A DNA stretch of 64,000 nucleotides from Actinotalea endophytica (GTDB lineage: Bacteria > Actinomycetota > Actinomycetes > Actinomycetales > Cellulomonadaceae). Below are positions 8,789 through 15,570 of the stretch, in pieces (position 1 is the stretch's first letter; every line of letters begins with the position of its first letter). Location of the stretch: the NCBI RefSeq assembly GCF_025717005.1, contig NZ_JAOVZU010000007.1:219751-283750 (forward strand). The letters are read 5' to 3'. Below the pieces are notes generated by a model, which worked only from the letters and a program-made list of their open reading frames with translations, was not told where the DNA came from and searched no databases. The position numbers and the translations under genes were made by a program.

Positions 8789-9556
8789 TCAGGCGCGCGG
8801 GGTCGCGCGCCGCAGGATGGCGAAGCCGAGCAGGCCGCAGAGCAGGCTGACCGGAAGCGTCCAGGACACGATCGCCGCCGGCTCGTGGGTCGTCAGGTAG
8901 CGGCCGAGGCTCCCCCACGACTCGGACACCGTGAGCGACCACCCTGTGGCCACGAGGATCACCGCGAACGCACCGAAGAAGGTGTAGAGCCCCAGGGCCT
9001 TCCACCGGACCCACATCGTCGCGACGACGGTCCCGATCATGGCGAGCATCAGTCCGACCGCGGCGTTCAGGTACCACAGCTGCCACGCCGGCAGGTCGGC
9101 GAGGAACCAGGGCGCGAAGAACCGGCCGCCGAGACCCCAGCCGTCGGTCGCGCGCTCCACCTGGGCGAGCACCGCGATCCCGACCGCGTACATCGCCGCG
9201 AGCCCCGCGAGGTAGGCGACCGTTCCGACGTAGTAGTCCCGCCTGGTCATGCCGAGCCCGAGCGCGAACCGGAACGTCAGGCTCATCGCTTGCACGGCCA
9301 TGGCCACCAGGAAGAACAGCACCCAGGTGACGCCACCGTTGTAGTCGAACGCGTCGGCGTCCAGGTTCTGCGTGCCGCCGGCGGCGATGGAGATGATCTG
9401 CCAGATGGCCAGGTTGAGGCCGAAGATCGCCGCGAAGATGAACCACGGCAGGATCAGGGTCGGCCACGGGTTGGCGACGTGCAGGCGCACGGCGTTCCAG
9501 AGGCGGCGCCCGATCGGCGGCGCGGGCGGTGCGGTGGGCAGGGCGACGACGGTCAC
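8789..9556 (-). CDS. ABC transporter membrane subunit
   Basis: 255 residues with six predicted membrane helices, starting LPWFIFAAIFGLNLAIWQIIS and ending WTLPVSLLCGLLGFAIL. The cytoplasmic segment RFALGLGMTRRDYYVG resembles the coupling region of ABC-2 permeases, where LGxTRRxxY is common. It starts at GTG 9556 within the ATPase stop (GTGA). With the ATPase and the GntR repressor it forms an exporter module like Bacillus YtrA-YtrB systems; the substrate may be an antimicrobial or an envelope component. Confidence 0.82.
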   Translation of the reverse strand: MTVVALPTAPPAPPIGRRLWNAVRLHVANPWPTLILPWFIFAAIFGLNLAIWQIISIAAGGTQNLDADAFDYNGGVTWVLFFLVAMAVQAMSLTFRFALGLGMTRRDYYVGTVAYLAGLAAMYAVGIAVLAQVERATDGWGLGGRFFAPWFLADLPAWQLWYLNAAVGLMLAMIGTVVATMWVRWKALGLYTFFGAFAVILVATGWSLTVSESWGSLGRYLTTHEPAAIVSWTLPVSLLCGLLGFAILRRATPRA

Positions 9557-10440
9557 GATGCGACCTCCTGACGAGCGGTGCCGCGGGTGCGGCCGATGAC
9601 GAGCTGCTGGAGCGAGACCGGGCCGACCTCGAGCCCGGCGGCGGCTGCCGCGGCGCGCTCGGCCGGCGTGAGCCCGGCGACGGTGACGGAGGCGAAGGCG
9701 CCGAGGGAGTCGGCGTCCAGCACGTCCCGCCCGCGGGAGAAGGCCTCGACGTCGGCGTGCTTGCCGGCGATCGTGGTGGCGGAGCCGCGCAGCTCCTCGG
9801 CGGGTGCGTCGATGATCAGCCGGCCCTCGTCGATCACCAGGACGTGCTCGAGGAGGTCCGCGACCTCGTCGATGAGGTGGGTCGACATGACGATCGTGCG
9901 GGGGTGCTCGGCGTAGTCCGCGAGCAGCCGGTCGTAGAACGCCTGCCGCGCGACCGCGTCCAGGCCGGCGTAGGGCTCGTCGAAGATGGTCAGCTCGGCG
10001 CGTGAGGCGATGCCGACCACGACGCCGATCGCGGACGCCTGGCCGCGGGAGAGCTTCTTCATCCTGCGGTCCAGCGGCACCCGGAACTCGTCGACGAGCT
10101 CGCGGGCGAGCTGCTCGTCCCAGTGCGGGAACACCCACGACGCGACCTTGAGGACGTGCTCGCCCTTGAAGCCGTCGGGGTAGGTCTGCGACTCCTTGAT
10201 GAAGCACGTGCGGCTCAGCACGGCGGCGTTCTCCAGCGGGTGCTGGCCGAACAGCCGGATCTCGCCGGACGTGGCGAGCTCCTGCCCGGTGATGAGCTGC
10301 ATGAGCGTGGTCTTGCCGGCGCCGTTGCGGCCGAGCAGACCCGTGATCGCGTGCTCGCGGACGACGAACGAGGCGTCGTCGACCGCGGCGAGCGATCCGT
10401 AGCGCTTGGTGAGGTCCGTGACCTCGACGATGGCGGTCAT
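9553..10440 (-). CDS. ABC transporter ATP-binding protein (Ytr-type)
   Basis: 295 residues. Walker A is GRNGAGKTT near residue 41, the signature is LSRGQASAIGVVVGIAS, Walker B is LTIFDEPYAGLD, and the H-loop is MSTHLIDE. The LSRGQ signature and FDEPYAGLDAVAR are typical of ATPases paired with YtrA-like GntR repressors. A roughly 80-residue C-terminal extension has an unknown role. It lies between the GntR gene and its permease. Confidence 0.92.
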   Translation of the reverse strand: MTAIVEVTDLTKRYGSLAAVDDASFVVREHAITGLLGRNGAGKTTLMQLITGQELATSGEIRLFGQHPLENAAVLSRTCFIKESQTYPDGFKGEHVLKVASWVFPHWDEQLARELVDEFRVPLDRRMKKLSRGQASAIGVVVGIASRAELTIFDEPYAGLDAVARQAFYDRLLADYAEHPRTIVMSTHLIDEVADLLEHVLVIDEGRLIIDAPAEELRGSATTIAGKHADVEAFSRGRDVLDADSLGAFASVTVAGLTPAERAAAAAAGLEVGPVSLQQLVIGRTRGTARQEVAS

Positions 10441-10474
10441 CGACCGGCCCCCTTCTGGGACGTTCCGTGGTGCT

Positions 10475-10504
10475 TGTCGTGTCGAGCTGTGTCGTGTCGA
10501 GCTG
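10475..10504. repeat. Two tandem 15-bp units
   Basis: TGTCGTGTCGAGCTG occurs twice head to tail in the 70-bp gap between the GntR stop and the ABC ATPase start. No hairpin role is apparent. Confidence 0.6.
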
Positions 10505-10510
10505 TGGTGG

Positions 10511-10909
10511 TCAGACGTGCGGTGCGGTGCCGACGACTCCGGCCGGGCCCGCCGCCGACCCGGCTTCCTGCCGGACCATCTCGGCGAGCTCCGCCGGGCC
10601 GATCGAGAGCTTCGCGGCCTCGGCGAGCAGCGGACGCAGGTACTGCTCCGCGAACGCCTCACGGCGCTGCCCGAGCAGCCGGGCCCGAGCCCCAGGGCTG
10701 ACGAACATGCCGATCCCGCGCTGCTTGTGCACCAGCCCGGCGTCCACCAGGCGGTTGACGCCCTTGAGCGCGGTCGCCGGGTTGATCCGGTGGAATGCGG
10801 CGAGCTCGTTGATCGACGGCACCTGGGCCCCCTCGGGCATCGAGCCGTCGACGATCTGGTTCTCGATCAGCTCGGCGACCTGGAGGAAGATCGGGCGCTC
10901 GTCGTCCAT
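10511..10909 (-). CDS. GntR family transcriptional regulator (YtrA subfamily)
   Basis: 132 residues: an N-terminal winged helix-turn-helix (PIFLQVAELIENQIVDGSM, VPSINELAAFHRINPATALKGVNRLVDAGLV, GIGMFV) and a short helical C-terminus without a ligand domain, which defines the YtrA subfamily. These repress adjacent ABC operons until the cell wall is challenged. It is first in an operon with the ATPase and permease, and a YtrA-like palindrome lies just upstream. Confidence 0.92.
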   Translation of the reverse strand: MDDERPIFLQVAELIENQIVDGSMPEGAQVPSINELAAFHRINPATALKGVNRLVDAGLVHKQRGIGMFVSPGARARLLGQRREAFAEQYLRPLLAEAAKLSIGPAELAEMVRQEAGSAAGPAGVVGTAPHV

Positions 10910-10928
10910 CGGCCCCTCTGGTTCATGG

Positions 10929-10950
10929 GTTACTTACTGATGTAACTAAC
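10929..10950. promoter_or_regulatory. YtrA-type operator
   Basis: GTTACTTAC-TGAT-GTAACTAAC is an inverted repeat whose 9-bp arms differ only at the middle base. It starts 20 bases upstream of the GntR start codon. YtrA repressors are known to bind GTTA-rich dyads of this kind, so autoregulation of the GntR-ABC operon is the natural reading. Confidence 0.75.
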
Positions 10951-11009
10951 CAACCAGGCGCGGAGGCCGTTGTCAAGCCTTGGAGTGGTGAAGGGGCGCC
11001 AGTGGCGCG

Positions 11010-11570
11010 TCAGGCGAGCCCGAGGTCCGGCAGCCCGAAGAGGTGGTGATAGGGAAGGCCCTCGGCCTCGATCCGCTCGCGCGCGCCGGTGTTGCGGTCC
11101 ACGATCACCGCGACGGCGACCACCTCGGCGCCCGCCTCGCGCAGCGCGTCGACCGCGGTCATGACCGAACCGCCGGTGGTCGAGGTGTCCTCGACCGCGA
11201 CGACCCGGCGCCCCGCGACGTCCGGGCCCTCGATGCGGCGCTGCAGGCCGTGGGCCTTGCCCTCCTTGCGGACCACGAACGCGTCGAGATCCTGCCCGCG
11301 CGACGCCGCCGCGTGCATGATCGCGGTGGCGACGGGGTCCGCGCCCAGCGTGAGACCGCCGACCGCGTCGATCTCGCCCGGGCCCAGGCCCTGCTCCTCG
11401 AGCAGGTCGAGCATCAGGTGGCCGATCAGCGGGGCCGCCCGGTGGTGCAGCGTCACGCGCCGCAGGTCGACGTAGTAGTCGGCCTCCTTGCCCGAGGCCA
11501 GGGTCACCTTGCCGTGCACCACGGCGAGGTCGCTGATGAGGGTGCGGAGTTGCTCACGCGTGTCGGTCAC
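11010..11570 (-). CDS. pyrE: Orotate phosphoribosyltransferase
   Basis: 186 residues. It makes OMP from orotate and PRPP in pyrimidine synthesis. GKVTLASGKEADYYVDLRR is the orotate-binding N-terminus and RRVVAVEDTSTTGGS is the PRPP-binding loop. FVVRKEGKAHGLQRRIEG contains the catalytic flexible loop. I chose GTG 11570 (VTDTREQLRTL) rather than the upstream start at 11606, whose extra residues (GRERTPHYPDR) fall outside the conserved fold. A single gene between the GntR operon and an SDR. Confidence 0.93.
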   Translation of the reverse strand: MTDTREQLRTLISDLAVVHGKVTLASGKEADYYVDLRRVTLHHRAAPLIGHLMLDLLEEQGLGPGEIDAVGGLTLGADPVATAIMHAAASRGQDLDAFVVRKEGKAHGLQRRIEGPDVAGRRVVAVEDTSTTGGSVMTAVDALREAGAEVVAVAVIVDRNTGARERIEAEGLPYHHLFGLPDLGLA

Positions 11571-11669
11571 GCGGTCAGGGTAGTGCGGGGTCCGCTCGCG
11601 GCCCACGGTGGGTCCACGATCGATCGGCAGGCACAGCGCACCCGGCCACCGGGCGGTTGAGGCTTCGCG

Positions 11670-12446
11670 TCAGGCGATCGTCTCGTCCGGTGCGCCGCGC
11701 ATCTCCGAGAGCTTGCGGATGGCCGAGCGAGGCAGCAGGCGGGCGACCTCGGAGACCACGCCGTAGCGCAGGCTGGGCGTGGAGACCACGACACCGCGCC
11801 GCACGTCGGCCAGAGCCGCGGCGACCACCGCATCCGCGTTGAGCCAGGCCACGTCGGGGAAACGGCTACGGTCCACGCCGGCCCGCTCGTGGAACTCGGT
11901 GTGGACCAGGCCCGGGCACAGGGCGGTCGCGGTCACGCCGGTGCCGCGGAGCTCGGTCGCGAGCCCCTCGGTGAACACCTTCACCCACGCCTTGTGAGCC
12001 GAGTACGGGCCGAAGGCGGTGAGCGCCGCGATCGAGGAGACATTGAGGATCGCGCCCCGGCCCCGTTCGATCATGGAGCCCGCGGCAGCGTGCGAGAGCA
12101 CCAGGACGGCCCGGACCATGACGTCGAGCCCTCTCTCCTGCGCAGTGAGGTCGGACCCGACGAACGTGTCGCCGGTCGAGAAGCCGGCGTTGTTCACCAG
12201 CAACCCGACCGGGTTCTCGGCCTGGCGCAGGCGCTCGGCGACCCGCTCGACCTGGTCGCGGTCGGCCAGGTCGGCCGGCAGGACCTCGGCGCGCACCCCG
12301 GCGGCGGCGCGGAGCTGGCCCGCGAGCCGTTCCAGCCGTTCGACGTCGCGTGCGACGAGAACCACGTCGTGGCGCGCAGTGGCGAGCTGCCAGGCGAACT
12401 CCAGACCGAGACCGGCGCTGGCCCCCGTGACGAGTGCGGTACCCAT
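11670..12446 (-). CDS. SDR family NAD(P)-dependent oxidoreductase
   Basis: 258 residues of the classical short-chain dehydrogenase type. Cofactor motif TGASAGLG begins at residue 7, NNAG is near 84, catalytic Ser lies in LNVSSIA, and the YxxxK motif is YSAHK. A Rossmann fold with ALVTGASAGLGLEFAWQLA followed by VVLVARD suggests NADP preference from the Arg. The substrate is unknown. It is divergent from the exonuclease III gene. Confidence 0.88.
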   Translation of the reverse strand: MGTALVTGASAGLGLEFAWQLATARHDVVLVARDVERLERLAGQLRAAAGVRAEVLPADLADRDQVERVAERLRQAENPVGLLVNNAGFSTGDTFVGSDLTAQERGLDVMVRAVLVLSHAAAGSMIERGRGAILNVSSIAALTAFGPYSAHKAWVKVFTEGLATELRGTGVTATALCPGLVHTEFHERAGVDRSRFPDVAWLNADAVVAAALADVRRGVVVSTPSLRYGVVSEVARLLPRSAIRKLSEMRGAPDETIA

Positions 12447-12556
12447 GGCGTCAGACTACGGCCCACGGCACGGCGGGCACGGGCGCATGCCGGGGAACGC
12501 TCGATTAACGCGTGCGGCGGACACTCGCGTCCCCGTCGGCCGGTAGCGTTCGAGCC

Positions 12557-13351
12557 ATGCGGATCGCGACCTGGAACATCAACTCCGTCCGCGCACGCGC
12601 CGACCGCGCGGTGGCCTGGCTCGAGCAGAGCGGCACCGACGTGCTCGCGCTGCAGGAGACCAAGTGCTCGGACGACAAGTTCCCCTACTCGGTGTTCGAG
12701 GCCGCCGGGTACGAGGTCGCACACGTCGGCTACCACCAGTGGAACGGTGTTGCGATCGTCTCCCGGGTGGGGATCGAGGACGTCCAGGCCGGTTTCGACG
12801 GGCAGCCCGGCTTCGGCGAGGAGCCCTCGGTCGAGGCCCGGGCGATCGGCGCCACGTGCGGCGGGGTGCGGGTCTGGAGCCTCTACGTGCCCCACGGCCG
12901 GGCCGTCGACGACCCGCACTACGCCTACAAGCTCGACTGGCTCGCCCGGCTCCGCGAGCAGGCCGCCGGCTGGGTCGCGGCGGACCCGGACGCCCAGATC
13001 GCCCTGGTGGGCGACTGGAACGTCATCCCGCTGGACACCGACGTGTACGACGTCGCCGACTTCGCCGGGCACACGCACGTCACGCCTGCCGAGCGGGAGG
13101 CGTTCTTCGCGTTCGAGCGGGCCGGGTACACCGAGGTGTCCCGCGTACACCTGCCCGCCGAGCACACCTACACCTACTGGGACTACCAGCAGCTCGCGTT
13201 CCCGAAGAACAAGGGCCTGCGGATCGACTTCGCCTGGGTGACCGCGCCGCTCGCGGATCGCGTGTCGTCGGTGCTGATCGACCGCGAGGCGCGCAAGGGC
13301 AAGGGCGCGTCCGACCACGTCCCCGTGGTGCTCGAGGTGGAGGAGCGATGA
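12557..13351 (+). CDS. xth: Exodeoxyribonuclease III (AP endonuclease)
   Basis: 264 residues of the exonuclease III/APE family. Metal and catalytic motifs are all present: ATWNINSVRAR, LQETKCSDD (metal Glu), SLYVPHG, VGDWNVIPLDTDVYD (Asp/Asn pair) and the terminal ASDHVPVVLEV (Asp-His). It acts in base-excision repair by cleaving 5' of abasic sites and trimming 3' ends. The ATG 12557 gives MRIATWN, the standard family N-terminus. The stop overlaps the next ATG. Confidence 0.94.
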   Translation: MRIATWNINSVRARADRAVAWLEQSGTDVLALQETKCSDDKFPYSVFEAAGYEVAHVGYHQWNGVAIVSRVGIEDVQAGFDGQPGFGEEPSVEARAIGATCGGVRVWSLYVPHGRAVDDPHYAYKLDWLARLREQAAGWVAADPDAQIALVGDWNVIPLDTDVYDVADFAGHTHVTPAEREAFFAFERAGYTEVSRVHLPAEHTYTYWDYQQLAFPKNKGLRIDFAWVTAPLADRVSSVLIDREARKGKGASDHVPVVLEVEER

Positions 13352-14343
13352 GCGACCAGGACGGCGGCTGGACGTCTCCGGGCTGGCGGCCGGGGCGCCC
13401 GGACCAGCAGGGGCAGCAGGGGCAGCAGGGGCAGCCTCAGCAAGGCACGCCTCCGCAGGGTCAGCCACCGCAGGGTCAGCCACCGCAGGGTCAGCCCGCT
13501 CCGGGCTATCCACAACCCGGGTACCCGCCCCAAGGGACCCCGCCACAGGGCACGCCACCGCCCCAGGGGTACCCGCCTGCTCAGCAGTACCCACAGGGCA
13601 CGCCACCGCCCCAGGGGTACCCGCCTGCTCAGCAGTACCCACCGGGCACGCCACCGCCCCAGGCGTACCCGCCTGCTCAGCAGTACCCACCGCAGGGCTA
13701 CCCACCACAGCAGTACCCACCCCAGGGCTATCCCCCGCCCGGGTACCCGCCGCAGGTGCAGCCCCCGCAGGGGCAGCAGGGCACGCAGCTGCCCGGCGGC
13801 TACGCGGCGCCGTACTACGCCCCGGGTTGGCAGGCTCCCGTCAGCCCTCCGCCGGCCAAGCGAGACGGCGCTCGGATCGCGCTGCGGGTGATCGCGATCG
13901 CCGCCGCGGTGGTCCTGGTCGTCGGGTCCGTCGCCGCCGCACGGTTCTGGCTGGGCACGCGCCCGCTCGGCGACGTCACCTCGCCCGCCACCGTCGCGGC
14001 TGGGCGCCTGAGCACCGGGCACTGCATCGAGCAGCTGCCGGTCGACGGCCAGGTCTCCTCGGTGCGGGTGGTGCCGTGCGACCAGCCCCACGATGCCGAG
14101 GTGGTCGGCGTCCTGCCGTTCACCGAGCAGGACTGGCCGGGCGCGACCGACGTCACCGACCGACTCGTCGCCTGGTGCGAGATGGACAACGCCGAAGTGG
14201 CCCTCGGGATGCAGCCGGTGGTCTGGGCGCCGACCCAGCGCAGCTGGTCGCAGGGCGACCGCTCGGGGCTGTGCCTGGCCTGGCAGCCGACCGGCACCGT
14301 GACCGGCTCGTTCACCGCCGGGGACGACGTCGCCACCCGCTGA
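13348..14343 (+). CDS. Proline-rich membrane protein with septum-formation domain
   Basis: 331 residues. The first about 165 are low-complexity Pro/Gln/Gly/Tyr repeats (PPQGYPPAQQYP, GTPPPQ, QGQPPQ). One membrane helix follows near 175-198 (IALRVIAIAAAVVLVVGSVAAARFWL), then an extracytoplasmic domain with four Cys residues (GHCIEQL, VVPCDQPHDAEVVG, AWCEMDNAE, GLCLAWQP), the pattern of the Septum_form family. It is a type II membrane protein whose disordered cytoplasmic tail could bind other proteins. It is ATGA-coupled to xth. The lipoprotein at 25482-25970 shares the same extracytoplasmic domain. Confidence 0.82.
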   Translation: MSDQDGGWTSPGWRPGRPDQQGQQGQQGQPQQGTPPQGQPPQGQPPQGQPAPGYPQPGYPPQGTPPQGTPPPQGYPPAQQYPQGTPPPQGYPPAQQYPPGTPPPQAYPPAQQYPPQGYPPQQYPPQGYPPPGYPPQVQPPQGQQGTQLPGGYAAPYYAPGWQAPVSPPPAKRDGARIALRVIAIAAAVVLVVGSVAAARFWLGTRPLGDVTSPATVAAGRLSTGHCIEQLPVDGQVSSVRVVPCDQPHDAEVVGVLPFTEQDWPGATDVTDRLVAWCEMDNAEVALGMQPVVWAPTQRSWSQGDRSGLCLAWQPTGTVTGSFTAGDDVATR

Positions 14344-14375
14344 GCTCGCAGCAAGCCATGCTCGGCTGAGTCAGG

Positions 14376-14444
14376 GGTTCTGCGCCCAGGCAGGGGCGTG
14401 CTCGCCCCTGTCTCGGGCCGAACCCCCTGCCTGGGCGCCGAACC
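14376..14444. terminator. Long imperfect hairpin downstream of the septum-formation gene
   Basis: Arms at 14376-14396 and 14424-14444 are 21 nt each and pair with a single mismatch around a 27-nt loop. It begins 32 bases past the stop codon, which suits a terminator. The second arm is part of the neighbouring CGAACC repeat block. Confidence 0.5.
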
Positions 14445-14495
14445 ACCTGTCTCGGGCCGAACCCCCGGTCTCGGCCGAACCGCCTGTCTCGGGCC
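14403..14495. repeat. Degenerate short repeats (CCTGTCTCGGGCCGAACC type)
   Basis: The unit CCTGTCTCGGGCCGAACC occurs here about four times with variations, near 14407, 14446, 14466 and 14482, interleaved with CTGGGCGCCGAACC. Neither strand gives a convincing protein. This fills much of the 409-bp space between the septum-formation gene and groES. Confidence 0.6.
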
Positions 14496-14616
14496 GACAC
14501 CTGGTCCCGTTGACCGCGGGCAGGGACTGTGGACCTCTTGGCGTACTGGAGTGTCCGCTCATGGCACCGACACGTCCCGACCGCGCGCGCCGGGCCCCCG
14601 CCGCACCGGCCCAAGA

Positions 14617-14675
14617 CACCGGAACCGCTCCGCACCAGCCCGTCGCGGGGTCGCTGGTGCGGAGCGGTTCCGGTG
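14617..14675. terminator. Perfect 22-bp hairpin, likely groES terminator
   Basis: Arms 14617-14638 and 14654-14675 are exact reverse complements over 22 bp, with a 15-nt loop. It lies about 80 bases past the groES stop codon on the minus strand. There is no U-tract, as usual for GC-rich actinobacteria. Confidence 0.7.
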
Positions 14676-14685
14676 CTGTCGCGGG

Positions 14686-14745
14686 GTCGCGCCTCGCGAA
14701 GTCGCGCCTCGCGGGGTCGCGCCTCGTGAGGTCGCGCCTCGCGGG
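14686..14745. repeat. Four tandem 15-bp repeats 3' of groES
   Basis: GTCGCGCCTCGCGGG and near-identical copies start at 14686, 14701, 14716 and 14731 with no gap; differences are confined to the last four bases. The block sits between the groES stop codon and the 22-bp hairpin. Confidence 0.85.
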
Positions 14746-14752
14746 CCGGCCG

Positions 14753-15028
14753 TTAGCGGCCGAGCACGGCCAGCAGGTCGTTCGCGTCGATCACCAGGTA
14801 GTCGGCGCCGTCCATGCTCAGCTCGGTGCCGGAGTACTTCGGGAACAGCACGCGCTCGCCGACCTTGACCGTGATGGTCTCCTCGTCGTCGCCGATCGCG
14901 ACGATGACGCCCTTCTGCTGCTTCTCCTTGGCAGTGTCGGGGATGACCAGGCCGGACGCGGTCATCGAGTCCTCGGTGAGGATCTCGACGAGGACTCGGC
15001 TGCCCAGCGGGGTCACGGACTCGGACAT
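14753..15028 (-). CDS. groES: GroES-like co-chaperonin (stand-alone)
   Basis: 91 residues, slightly shorter than the usual 97-100. The family core is clear: VTPLGSRVLVEIL, the mobile loop and its flank TASGLVIPDTAKEK, and VGERVLFPKYSGTELSMDGADYLVIDANDLLAVLGR. The central part (GVIVAIGDDEETITVK) is divergent, and no groEL is adjacent, so this may be a second, specialised GroES. The ribosome site AAAGGAA precedes ATG 15028. The main GroES cannot be excluded because the rest of the genome is not seen. Confidence 0.88.
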   Translation of the reverse strand: MSESVTPLGSRVLVEILTEDSMTASGLVIPDTAKEKQQKGVIVAIGDDEETITVKVGERVLFPKYSGTELSMDGADYLVIDANDLLAVLGR

Positions 15029-15050
15029 GGGGTTCCTTTCGATCGGTACT

Positions 15051-15193
15051 GCGGTGGGTCAGAGCTGCGGTGGGTCAGAGCTGCGGTGGGTCAGAGCTGC
15101 GGTGGGTCAGAGCTGCGGTGGGTCAGGGCTGCGGTTGGTCAGGGCTGCGGTGGGTCAGAGCTGCGGTGGGTCAGGGCCGCGGTGGGTCAGGCT
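15051..15193. repeat. Nine tandem 16-bp repeats upstream of groES
   Basis: The unit GCGGTGGGTCAGAGCT recurs head to tail with period 16, eight full copies plus a shortened ninth. Variations are A/G at position 13, one G/T and a final T/C. The block lies between the glutaredoxin stop and the groES start, 23 bases upstream of the groES ATG, so it occupies the promoter or leader of groES. Confidence 0.9.
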
Positions 15194-15230
15194 GTCGTCG
15201 ATCACGGGGTGTGCGTCGGCGATCCAACGG

Positions 15231-15488
15231 TCAGCGCGAGGTCAGCCCGAGCAGCCGGTCGATCTTCGGCCGGTCGAACCCGACGATCGGCTTGTTGTCG
15301 ATGACGATCACCGGCACGCCCATCTGCCCGGTCCGGCGCTGCACGTCGCGTGCCGCGGACGTGTCCCGCGAGACGTCGACCTCGCGGAAGGGCACCCGGC
15401 GCTCCCGCAGGTACGCCTTCAGCCGGTTGCACCACGAGCACGTGGGCGTCGTGAAGACCAGGACCTTGTGTGCGGTCGTCGCGGGCAT
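15231..15488 (-). CDS. Glutaredoxin family thiol-disulfide protein
   Basis: 85 residues with the thioredoxin fold in its shortest form. The active site CSWC lies in VLVFTTPTCSWCNRLKAYL (about residues 17-20), the cis-proline segment is GVPVIVIDNKPIVGFD, and VPFREVDVSRD is the second strand. CSWC is unusual for classic glutaredoxins (CPYC), and suits the small NrdH/YruB-like group. Its ATG follows AAGGAGG. The CsoR-type palindrome upstream suggests control by copper or by sulfane sulfur. Confidence 0.85.
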   Translation of the reverse strand: MPATTAHKVLVFTTPTCSWCNRLKAYLRERRVPFREVDVSRDTSAARDVQRRTGQMGVPVIVIDNKPIVGFDRPKIDRLLGLTSR

Positions 15489-15513
15489 GGGGCCTCCTTA
15501 CGGCGGAGAACAC

Positions 15514-15531
15514 TATACCCCCCGGGGTATA
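15514..15531. promoter_or_regulatory. CsoR/CstR-type operator
   Basis: TATACCCC-CC-GGGGTATA: perfect 8-bp arms around a 2-bp centre, 26-43 bases upstream of the glutaredoxin start and overlapping a TATAGT -10-like element on the minus strand. ATACCCC/GGGGTAT dyads are the known targets of CsoR-family repressors (copper CsoR, persulfide CstR). No csoR gene is in this window. Confidence 0.72.
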
Positions 15532-15570
15532 TTCCAGCCGCCTCCGGCACCCGCGGGCCGGCCCCGTCCG

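Noticed and set aside
13420..13800. Minisatellite-like DNA repeats
   Set aside because: They are in frame and code for the proline-rich tail of the septum-formation-domain protein, so no separate element is needed.
15051..15193. CRISPR-like array
   Set aside because: Units are 16 bp and directly adjacent with no spacers; it is a simple tandem repeat.
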